The translations under genes were made by a program, and so were the position numbers. Positions 22,101 through 34,100 of a DNA stretch of 64,000 bases are shown in pieces. Source of the DNA: Tubulanus polymorphus (lineage: Eukaryota > Nemertea > Palaeonemertea > Tubulaniformes > Tubulanidae). Below the pieces are notes generated by a model. It did not search any database. It worked only from the letters and a program-made list of their open reading frames with translations, and had not been told where the DNA came from. Within the stretch, counting starts at the first letter, position 1. Each line of letters starts with the position of its first letter. The stretch spans positions 21,284,450 to 21,348,449 of the forward strand of contig NC_134029.1 in NCBI RefSeq assembly GCF_964204645.1. Reading direction: 5' to 3'.

Positions 22101-25100
22101 TAGGTCCAGTCGATATGGACGGATGGGAAACTGTACATAATCATAAAAAAGACAAAACGAAATCTCGAAATTCACCGGGACAAAAAATTGGACCGAGTCG
22201 ACTTAAAAACAGCCGTGTAACTCCAAACAAACAGAATGCCGCCAAAGCGAACCAGTTGCGCCCGAATGGCGTACGAACATCAGGTGGACTTAATCGCAAA
22301 AAAAGTCCATCTGATTCGAATCTGCATAATAAAACAATCGGTTCATCTCAGTCGAACAAATCATCGACGAAAACTACCGACGATCGCGAACCGGAACGAC
22401 CGGTTAAAAGCGAGCGCTGCATCGTAACCGCTTTAGAACAAGAACGTCTCGATAATAATAATGATATCGATTCTACTGTGATATCCGTCGACGCGGCGTT
22501 GGAGCAGACCGCCGAGCCGCAGTCGGAGAAGCGTAACGCGTGGGTCGCATCCGGTCGACAGCACTCCGACCCTGGGGCAGCACCCGCCGTTCAGAACGGC
22601 GGAGATGTCTTTGTCGCGGATGAAGATATCGATTTACAAATTCGCACTTTGCGTACGTTATCTGAGCCGGGGTTTAACGGTCATTGTGACGATTTAGACG
22701 AAAATGGTTTGGCATATACCGCGAGTAACGGAGCAGAAATAGCCGGAAATCTCACGGTTGACGACGATCAAACGAAAGATGAAGGGATGGGGAAGAAACT
22801 GAAGGTTAGGTTGTGTCTCGTTACTTTTCTTTTAATCCTTTCTATGCGTCTACACTGCATTGCGGTGTATAAATCGGTGATGGACTTTGCTAGTACACCG
22901 CACTGCGGTGTATTATGTAATTCGTAAACATCTTTATCTCTAACGAAAGATGGCAGCACCTGTCAAACACAGGTAGATATAAGTAACTAATGATACACTG
23001 CACCGCGGTGTAGATGCATTAAAGTGGATGCCTGTTATTTGATGCACTTGGCTGGGAATTTTTCAAAAATTTTCAAATCATCTCCAGCACTTTAGGGTAT
23101 TAATTAGTCAGCACTGAAAGAGTTTTAATCAAAATTCCGGAGCTTTCTCGAGCGGCGAGATTCACGATTATTGTTCCTCTTATGAAGAGACCATGAATTA
23201 AAAAACTCAGCTGCGACCAGGATTCGAACACCTGTTCCCCTTGATTTTACGACACTGACAGCTTAAACCACTACTTTGGTATCTTGGCCAGTTTTGGAAA
23301 AAGTTCTCGGAAATTATTTCTTTTTACGGCTTCAGGTTATCGACGATGACGAAGAAGAGGAAGACGAAGATAATCGTTTGGAAGAGGAGCAAGAACAGGC
23401 GATACAATCGGCGATCAAAGAAGAGGAATCGTATCTGAAAGAAATCGAAGAAGAAGAGAATAACGTGATCGCTGCTTCAATTGTCGACGATGAACCTGAA
23501 AATGATGTAAGACTCAATAAAATTCAATAGTTTTGTCAATTTTGAAATTGGATTTTGTCCTCTCATTGTAACCATACTTGCAGTGTTACCCTATGAATAC
23601 TCGGTACTTTTCATTCTTAATGTCTCTTTCAATACTCTGAAACTATTGATAAAAGAATGATTTCATTTTCAAATTTTGATTTTTGTAGGGTTCAGATCCT
23701 CTTGATTGGGAAGGGATACTCGCTGAAGATGAAGGTACGTAGATAAAGGTTGTTAGAAAAGAGAAGCGGTCGCGATAGGGTTCAAAATCATGAAATTGTC
23801 AACTGAAAAAATATACTTTGGAATTTGTAGCGCGACGAAATTCGCATGAAATTCTGACTTGGGGCGATCAGGTCGAGTCGGAGATGGACGATTCACGCAC
23901 GCCGGGTCGCTGCGTTCACATGCACGAGAAACTGTCGTCGCCGTCGCGCAAACGTTCGATTCGCGAATCGCAAAAACGCCACGAAGAAAAACAAGCGAAA
24001 GCCGAGGAACTTCGAGAAAAACAGCAACGAGATAAATCGGAAAGACTGAAATATTTGTCTAATAAGGTGTGTTGGCTGCGTTTTTAACCATGTCCCTACG
24101 ACTCCTTGGCTCCTGGAAAACTCCTTATGAACAGAAAATACTTTTAAAGATGCTTGAAACTCTTAATTTGGGAAAAATGCCCGAAACGTTTTTAAAACTC
24201 CTTCACAGGCAATTAAAAATTGTAGACTAGCCATAACTCGTCCTTATTTGGAAACAGAATTTGTTTTAACCCTAATGGTAACCATTAAGTGGTTACCTAA
24301 GTAGAAACAGTGTCAAAGAAGAAAATTTGATTACAAAATCACTGAATGAATGGTTTACCAAGATAAACCGGTCAGCGATTGTTCAGGAGGAGTCTATTGT
24401 AATGTAAGTCGGATATAAAAGTGATGCAGATTGCTTCCTCAAAATATGAAATTTTCTCCTTTTAAACTCTTCATAACCAGCAATGGCTAATCCGAGGGGA
24501 CCCTGTTTAAGCTCAGTCCCGACTGTCGTCATGAATGGAAAAAACATACGAAATTATGGATAAAAAAGATAATCCTTTCAAGTGAACTAGGAGTGAATAG
24601 ACTGATAAGCCATTTGTTTTATGCTGTGTTGTAGGTGGAAGAAGTGCGAGCGCATAAACTCGGATTAATGCAAGTGAAACGAGAAACGATGGAACAGAAA
24701 TTAGCGAGAGCCGACTCGATCAGACGTATACAGATAAAAAACAAAGTGAAAAAAGCCCACGAAGAAGAGACGAAGGTATGAATTATACGAATTCTATTTA
24801 AGCTCCTGAAAGAAAACGCTGTAAATTTGTTCATCACAACTTGTTTTATTTCATCTTCAAGGCGAATGAGATTGCATTTATAAACAGTCTAGAGGCGCTT
24901 AACAAGAAACATGATATAATGTCGAAACACCAGGAATCGGAGGCCAGACTTCATGATATACAGGTACGATTTACCAGTAATGTCTCAAATTTGGATTTGT
25001 ATTCTCTACTTGTTAACTCAAAATGTGTGTTTTGTATGATGTTTAGGAAGAAAGACAAAGGAAACATGAAGAAAAAGCAGCAATGGAGGCGAAGGCAGCT

Positions 25101-28100
25101 GTAAGTATGATAGTTTGTTCAACGCAAAGTTTCCTTCAGTTCACTGTTTCATTGAAGAAGCTAAATCTAATCGGATATCATTGCCCTCGTGATGGAGCGA
25201 ATTATTGCTGATGTGATAGCCCTCGTGGCTGGGTTAATAATGGAAGCTGAAAAATTGATGCGCATTTTCTAATCGTCTCGATTTAGGAAAGACGTCGAAA
25301 TATAGAAGCCGAACGAATGAATCGAATACAAGAAATTCAAGAAAAACGCAAACAGCGCGAGCAGGTCGTCGAGCAGAGACAACAGGAGAAAGAGAAGGAA
25401 CGTTTAGAATCGGCGAAGGCTAAAGAGAAAGATCGCGAGCAGAGAATAGCGGCGTTAAACGCGCAGCAGCAAGCTCATATAGAAGAATTAAAGCATAAGA
25501 TTAAACACAAGGTGTGTTCAATTTACTAGTCCTGATATTATCATCGAACACTGCTGCCATCTACCAGTGTTACAATGAATCAAATATGAACTTTTCGACA
25601 ATCAATTTTATAGACTCTAATTTCTCTGTGTAAGGAGGTGGTATGTATTATGGCGATTTTATCCAGGATGACGCATGAAAAAGAATCGATAAGTCTTGCT
25701 TCCACCTCTTGCAGACTAAATTGGATCCAATTTCACAGGTGTGAGTTGGTTGACTCATTGAAAATGCCCTCATTTTAACCAAGAATTAATTCTAACTCAC
25801 ATTTGTGGAACTGGATCCTTAATTCTCGATGAACCAGAACAACCCTTGTTTCGAACTTCCCTCATCCTCGAATGAAAATGAAGTTTACCATTTTATTTTA
25901 CGTCTTCGTTTCGTAGCAAGAAGAAAGTACGCGTCGGCATCAGGAAAAATTGGACGAAATTCGCGAGAAAGCGTTCGAAATGAGTTTGTTGCGCCATTCG
26001 ACCGAAGATCACAACGAAGCTCCGAAACTGACTCCGTACGATAAGAAAAAACTCTGCCACGTCTGTAACGTTCTCGTAAGTTTATTAATTCATCAGGAAT
26101 AACTTCATAATTTGGCGTCTAATTCTCAAAGGTCCCTACGACTCCTTGATTCCCTAAAAAGCTCCTTCAACATGCAAGATGCTTTAGAAGTGCTTGAAAC
26201 TCTTTCCAAATGCCCGAAATGCCTTTGAAACTCCTTAATTTTGAGAAATAGACAATTTGAAATTTTTGTCTAGTTTGTTGTTGAAATAGAGTTAAGGTAA
26301 TGTATAGGAGATAGACCCACTGAATGAATGGTTTATTGAGATAAACGGTACTGATTTAGGAGGAGTCTACAGTTATTGGGGTATGAAAGTGATGCAGACG
26401 CTTCCTCCAAATTTTGAAATTTTCTCCTTTAAAACTCCTTACATCGAGGAATGATTGATCTGTAGGAACCAAAGTCGACAAAAGTCGACAAAAATTAGAA
26501 AAGAAATTGGAAATATTGTTTCATAGGAGATGAATTTATGATTTTTTCCATGTATACCCGGTTTCATATAAATTACCCAGTTCAGTTTCATTAAACCTGA
26601 AAAAGCTCACATTCTAAATGAATCTAGTTTTTTACGTGTGTGTATTTTAGTTGCCGTCTGAAGTTCATTTGTTGAGTCATTTGCGAGGTAGACAACACCA
26701 ACAGTCGATCCAGGACGGAAACTCCGGAAAGGACCTCTCGAAACAGGACATTGTAAGTGATGAAATCTTTCTTTATTACTTATATGTAAAATAAAACCTA
26801 TTTCTATGGTAATGAAAGAGTAGACTGGGCCGATTCAAAGATGATTTTCTCTGTATTTTCAAATTTTGTTGCATTTTTTATTTCGTCAACAAAAAGATTA
26901 TAGGGTTGCATTTCCACTGCCATCTGAGAATTTCAGAATTCTTGCTGAATTTTCCTGAACATTAATTTCGAGCTGACATCAGCCTTGTTTAGCTCTAGGC
27001 TACCCAGCAAATACCGACTGGGTATGGCTTCCGAGCCACCCCTGCTTGATCCGAACAAGATTTCATGATTGGAAATTATGTTTATTTTATCCAACCTTTT
27101 GATTTTATCGCGCCGTAAGTTCAAGCGAGTCGATCAAATTGAATTAAATATCGGGTCGTCAGTTCGGGCTCAAATTCGTCGAGATCGCGTTATCGTTCTA
27201 CGTTTGAAGCGTTGCATGTTTTCGTTAGCGAGACGTCTCGCAACCTCGCGGCTACTTTTAAGATCTAAAACCTTCAATTCATTAGGTTAGCAAATGCGTC
27301 CAAATTGGATTAATTTGCATTCTTTTTGCCGTGGAAATGCAATTACGGGTGAGATTTACGCAGTGCCTTAGGTGAACTACTCGCCGACATATGGGGATCA
27401 TTTTGTTACTGACACCAGTAGAACTGGACCATCAGTTTGTCCAAATTAAACATTTGAAGAATATGAAAGTCGATTTTGAAAACAATTTTTACGTTAAATT
27501 TTTTTCTTCAAATGATAATTACATTTCTATATATTTGATTTCTATAATTCCCTTTTCACTGTGATACCATGTGATACAACAGCGCTTTTTATTGAATTGG
27601 TATTATTACTCCCGGCCTATATCTCTTGACTCTAAATCTTCTTTCGCAGGAATCGTTCAATTTGAAGAACATAACGAACGCTCCGTTGGATCGTCCCGAC
27701 CCGAAAGCCGTCTCCGACCGCGAGCGACAAAAAGCGCAGAAAAAACGATGCAAGAAGTTACGCCAACGGATGACGCAAAGGTAAGGGACAAAAAGATCTA
27801 GAAGCATAGAATAGATGAAGGAAAAAGCATGATTTTATATTATTATCAACTAGAAAGGAGATTTTGCTATAGAACAGGGCGGCCTCTTTCCTGGAAATTA
27901 GGAAAGAGTCGGGGAACTGTCAGAGAATTTTGTAACAAAGCTAAAAAATCAGGGAAAAGTCAGAGAGAGTTTGTTGAGATTGTAGGATCGCGCGTATAAT
28001 CAAATGTTTCCATCTATGTCTTACATGTTTTGAGTGTGAAGTGAGAAAAGTTAAGAAAAAAGCAAATCAAATAAATGGCCACCCTGTACATTGCCCAGAC

Positions 28101-31100
28101 CTTCAAGACTTAACTATAATGACCGCTAAAAAGGACGTACGTTTTAATTTCTATTACGCCTCGGGTAAATTGAACATTCAGCCTCGTGAATTTAAAAACA
28201 ACGACTCGCACTCGCGCGCGCGCGCGTCTTGATTTAATCACTGAGCTTTCTCTCTCTCTTCCTGTCGGTTCTGTATTCCTAATACAATCGCCGGAATTTC
28301 ATTTACGATTCAAAGCTTCGTAATTTGTCAGACATTACGGTGATTAGATTCGGTGCGCCGCTATCCGGTTACCCGTATTGATAACTCTACGTATCGGTGT
28401 AGTTTCTTACCCCCGTGATTAGATTGCTTATCACAATCTGCTCTACATATATCTGCTTTAACCCTTACGACTGTCGCAGAATTTCTCTCGAAACTTCAGT
28501 TGAGAAATTGGGCTAGGAAACTCATACGTCGAATGAGACCCGAATTTTTCATGGTTTCTAGCAAGTGCTGATTTACTTAGTGCTAAATTTTGAGAAAAAT
28601 CTGTTGAGGCCCTAATTTGTGTTTACTTTTCTCACAAAAATGCTGAAAATGCTGACAGGAAAGCCACCTGAAAATGTTTCGTCATAGCATGTGTTATATT
28701 GGGATACCTCGTCTTGATCAAATAATAAGCCAACTAACCGTTGCTTCTGTGCAATTAACATGTCCTAGTGCATGAATGATATGAGTGATTTGACATAGGT
28801 TATTGTATTGCGTTGACAAATTGTGATGATCAGTTACGATGTCCATCCGCATCAAAATGCTGTCAAGTGCTTACTTTTGCTGCTACAAAACCATGTTTTT
28901 AATGAAGGAAGTTTTTCAACTTCTCGATAACTCGCTAATTAGTCAGCTATACGTCGTTCAGGATTGCGAAGGGTTAAATCTATCGGATCACGGGAGTCGT
29001 TCGGTGATGAAATGCGTCCTGCCACGGCGAACAATGGCGTCGGTGATGGATGTTCGGATTGTCTTTTATTTCGCGAACATTTCAACGAGATGAGATGTTC
29101 GCCGCGACGTCTTGAATATCTAATCGTGCACCTCGGTGTTGTTGCAGCGACGATGAATGTTTAACTTAGCGAATTAACTGAACGTGATTCTATTGTTTCG
29201 CGATCGACTCGCCGCGGACCTCGCCGATGAACGCGCCGGCGTTTTAGAATTCGTGACCCTCGTGTCTGTTCCTCGCGTGACTGGCCTTGCGCATTACGTT
29301 TTGAATTTTTGCCTGGTAGGAAAAAATGCAGAAATTCTCCTAATCCTTATTCATTATTTATACAACTCAGGGGCCAGTTCCGTGGTCATGGCTTAGACTT
29401 AAGACCAGTGTAAGACTATATCTTAGTTCTATAGCTAATCTAACAGCTTAACACCAGTCTTAAGATTTAAGACCATTTTTGGACATAAGTCTAGACTATG
29501 GAACCGGCCCCAGGGGTCAGTTCTTTATACAAAAATGGTCTTCAATCTTAGGACAGGTCTTAAGTTGTTAGATAATCTATAGAACTAAGATCGTCCCGGA
29601 CTGGTCTTAAAGTCTAAGCTATGGCGATGGAACCGGCCCTTAGAGAGTATCTTCTTGTGATGCGGGATCCTCTATTTTCACTATCGCTTTTTGTCAAATT
29701 TTTTTGGTATCCCTGATTGCCTTTAAGTTTCTGTAATGAAAGAAAACCAAGGATAGAATGAAAAAAAAACATCTTCCTTTGTGAAATCAGAAATTTCTTT
29801 AATATCCTGTCTGGATAGTTTCATTTCCATTTTTGCGAAACATAAGATCTTGTACTCTCCGGATACTAGCGGATCAACTGCCGAAATTGAGCCGTGAAAA
29901 TTCATAAACTGCATTAAATGTGTTTTATACAGTATTTTGTACAGAATTGCCTCCAAAATCTCAGGAATCTCGGTTGATTCATTGCCTGATTCTTCTTAGC
30001 TGCTCATCAGCCGTATGAATTCTAATGAATGGACCGAATGAATTAGTGGGTCGAGACTTGATGAACTGTTGTCATTAGTGATTGACACCGGTCTCCGTCT
30101 GTCCGCGTCGACGCGGCGACCATTTGTGTCATTGTTGATCTGATAGACTATGCGTCCTAACTCGGCTCGGAGCATCATCGGCGTGATAGAATAGATGGAC
30201 TGTCAACTCGTGATCCTCCGTCGGTTGATATCGGTTAATATCTCTGACTAATGATCTGAATCAAGGTTCGAATCGCTTCCAACTTTCTCTACGTACTCCA
30301 ACTAAAACAAGGCTCTTATATCAGCTAACTAGAAAAACTAATTAACGCTTTACACTAATTAAAGGGGTATGGTCGTAGTTTCTTGGAATATATTAATCTG
30401 TTAAATTCTTTCGACTATTAGTACATGTTAGTAAGTGTTAATGAGTTTATCTTGGATGTGGGTCGAACTTTTCAGTTTCATAAGGATGGCTTAGATTGCA
30501 GTCAAAGACCATCTCATTTCTAATGCCAATCTAACAACGTAAGACCAGTTTAAAGATTTATGACCAATTTTGGACATAAGTCGCGACTATGTAACTGGCC
30601 TAGGGCCCGTAATCATAAAGAAACCACTTACTATTTTACGTTATATAGAAATGTTCTATTTACATGATGAACTGGAGAAAGGTGAACATTTCCCTAGAGA
30701 ATTCAATCTGGGGCCTTTTCTTAAGTCGAGACTTAAGTCCAAAAGAGGTCTTAAATCTGTAGACTGGTTAGCTGTAAGATTGACTATTGAACAAAATGAG
30801 CTTAGACTAGTCTGAAGTTGTTAGATTGGCTATAGAACCAAAATGAGCTTAGATTGGCCTTAAGTTGTAAGATTGGCTGTAGAAACAAAATGAGCTTAGA
30901 CTAATCTTAAGTTGTAAGATTGGCTATAGAACCAAAATGAGCTTAGATTGGCCTTAAGTTGTAAGATTGGCTGTAGAACCAAAATGAGCTTAGATTGGAC
31001 TTAAGTTTTAAGATTGGCTGTAGAACCAAAATGAGCTTAGACTAATCTTAAGTTGTAAGATTGGCTATAGAACCACAATGAGCTTAGATTGGCCTTAAGT

Positions 31101-34100
31101 CAAAGCGATGACTATTGAAGAAGTGGCCCCCGCCGGTCGTATTTCGTGAGATTGGTTCCACTTATTTCCGCGCTGATTAAGAATATACGCTATGCGTCGT
31201 TCAATGAATACGTTCGGCTCATCAACGACGATCATAATTTCGAAAACATCGCGTTTCATCACACGTTGTATTTGGTCAGTATAATCGCGTGCGAGATGGT
31301 TTTACGAGTTTATGAATAGACAGCCGCGTCTGCTACGTGTAATCCCGTAATCCTCCGAACGAGTCGACGCATATTTTATCGATTCGATTGATGTGATGAA
31401 TTTTGCTAGCGTCGCGTATTAAACAGCATCGCAGGTACACAACGCCACTCACTACCCCTCCCCTCCACTCACTACCCCTCCACGCCGCTCGCTACCCCTC
31501 CCCGCCGCTCACTACCCCTCCCCGCCACTCGCTACCCCTCCCCGCCACTCACTACCCCTCCACGCCGCTCGCTACCCCTCCCCGCCGCTCGCTACCCCTC
31601 CCCGCCGCTCGCTACCCCTCCCCTCCACTCACTACCCCTCCACGCCGCTCGCTACCCCTCCCCGCCGCTCGCTACCCCTCCCCGCCGCTCGCTACCCCTC
31701 CCCTCCACTCACTACCCCTCCACGCCGCTCGCTACCCCTCCCCGCCGCTCACTACCCCTCCCCACCACTCGCTTCCCCTCTCCGCCGCTCACTACCCCTC
31801 CCCGCCGCTCGCTACCCCTCCCTGCCGCTCACTACCCCTCCCCACCACTCGCTACCCCTCCCCTCCGCTCACTACCCCTCCCCACCACTCGCTACCCCTC
31901 CCCTCCGCTCGCTACCCCTCCCCACCGCTCGCTACCCCTCCCCTCCGTTCGCTACCCCTCCCTGCCGCTCGCTACCCCTCCCCGCCGCTCGCTACCCCTC
32001 CCCGCCACTCGCTACCCCTCCCCGCCACTCGCTACCCCTCCCCACCGCTCGCTACCCCTCCCCCGCTCGCTACCCCTCCCCGCCGCGCGCTGCCGCTCGT
32101 TACATCTCCCCGCCACTTGCTTCCCCTCCACGCCGCTCGCTAACCCTCCCTGCCGCTCGCTACCCCTCCCCTCTGCTCGCTACCCCTCCCCACCACTCGC
32201 TACCCCTCCCCGCCCACTGCCAAGGCATAAATATTTACCAAAAACCCGAAATTTCAAACTTCGTAATCCAAATACATGTGGCAGAAAATAATGTAGAGAC
32301 TAATTTCTTGATAAATGGCTTCATTTTTTGCTTGATTTGTAATTGACATTCCAAGAGGATGTCTGTTTTAGTAAATTCTATGTTTATATTACAGGGGACA
32401 AGAGTATGAAAAATCACTGGATGTAAAACTTCAAGTTCCCGACTCTGAGCATAAAGCAAAGTAAGTTCATATATACATCTATACGATATATAAGTCGGTA
32501 ATTACGTAATTTGCAAAAATACTCAATAAATCGCTGTAGTACGATGCTAATTGTCTTTGATAGCGTTCATTCACAACCGTTCGAGAGTTTGATTCTGATT
32601 AGATTTCCTAAGCTAATCCTAAACGCGGACGATCAGCTCGTTCGTACCTCGCTGATGTCTGAATCTCGTCGCGTCGCGATTAGGCTCAGTGAATTAAACG
32701 GGAGTTTGAGTAGATAGCTTGTAGTTATTGTAGTTGTACGTCGGGCATTTAAACGTAATCGATCATTCTGATTTTCAGGCAATTGTAACTTTTTTTCACC
32801 GAACGCTATTACTATAATGCACTCCGAATGTCCTGCCCCTCAGTATAGTTTTTAAATTTGAGTGAAGGTTGTATCTTTTCATTGTAATGGCCCTGTATAG
32901 CGTCTTCCAAATATATATCAGGACCCGATTCGACGTTACTTTGTTAAGTTTTGACTTCAGAGTTAAAGACATTTCCAATATTCAGAGCCAAATTCTAATA
33001 AAAACAGTAGAACTGGGTTTTAGAACTTCAAAATACTTAAAAGATATGATCACATACATTAAGAGAGTGAATTTTATTACAAATCAAGATTTCAATGCTT
33101 TTATCGATATAATTCGGATTCTAAGCTTCCCGTACGCGCGCGCGCGGCCATCCTCTCCTCAGTCGAGCTGATCCGGATAACAGCTGGCTCTTCTCTAAAA
33201 TCCACCTTCAGGGGTTGCGCGTCGGAAAATAATAGACTAGCAAAAATCATCGACGAAACATCGGATTAGATTTGAAAGTCGGTCGGTCGGGTATCGAACG
33301 GCGACGACGACGTTTTTCCACTTGATAACGGCGACGGTAATCAGATCAACGGCATCGCGACTTTTCATAAAGGCTCGTATTATCCGGTGAACGCGTAGTC
33401 GGCCGCGTCAGCTTACCCCACGCCGTCTGGGGACCGCGCGTAATCGCATGGTCGAAATTAAATTCCGTCGTCGACAAATTAATTTCGACAACGCCTCGAC
33501 GCACGTCACGGTCGATTACGGCTCGAGCGGCCGGTCGCGAATTCACGTCGATATTACGCTCGGTTATCTGGCGACGTCGGTTTTTTTTTTTCATCGGCGC
33601 GCGCGTCCCGGTCGCGTCGCGTAAGCTCTGATCTCCTGCAGGGACGACTCATTATTGCCCTATTATGTTCACTCACGGTTGAGAATCGCGATTTCTCTAG
33701 CGAGTACTTGAATTACCGATCGACGACTGATTTCTTCTGTTCATCCCTTTACAACCATCATAAATTGATGAATTTCATCTACCACCTCGTGTAAATAATA
33801 GCTATTGTTTCAATCAGGGCCTACGCCATGGAGTCCCGGTATAATGATAAGAATTTTGTCGATCGTACAGCCTAGAAAAGATAGGGCACATTTACACTAT
33901 TACTAGTTCGAAATAGGTCGTACCTAGAACGTGCCGAATTTAGAACGGGAGAAATCAAAGAGGCGTTCGCACACGCCTTGCTACAACAATGTTACAACGT
34001 TGCTACAATAAGTTACTTCAACAATAAATTAAAATTGGTACAGATGCAAAGTGGAATATATTCTGTAAAAAGTTTGATATAAGGAATATAAGATAATTTT

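Larger units (their letters stand above)
27781..32394 (+). other. SCAPER intron 17 (4.6 kb), repeat-rich
   Basis: GT-AG intron between [10 protein letters not shown] and the small 66-nt exon 18. It contains a family-C element, three family-A elements (one internally amplified), a CG-repeat at about 28213-28230 and the 20-bp minisatellite. Coding exons were not found inside; ORFs at 28041-29396 lack signatures. Confidence 0.7.

Noticed and set aside
28213-28230. CG-alternating tract as a functional Z-DNA site (also 33135-33147 and 52150-52165)
   Set aside because: Short simple-sequence tracts of a kind expected in this genome; nothing beside them suggests function.
31403-32143. 246-aa proline-rich ORF (+)
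   Set aside because: Lies wholly on the 20-bp minisatellite; three units equal 60 nt, so the frame stays open by repetition. Sits inside SCAPER intron 17 with no splice support.
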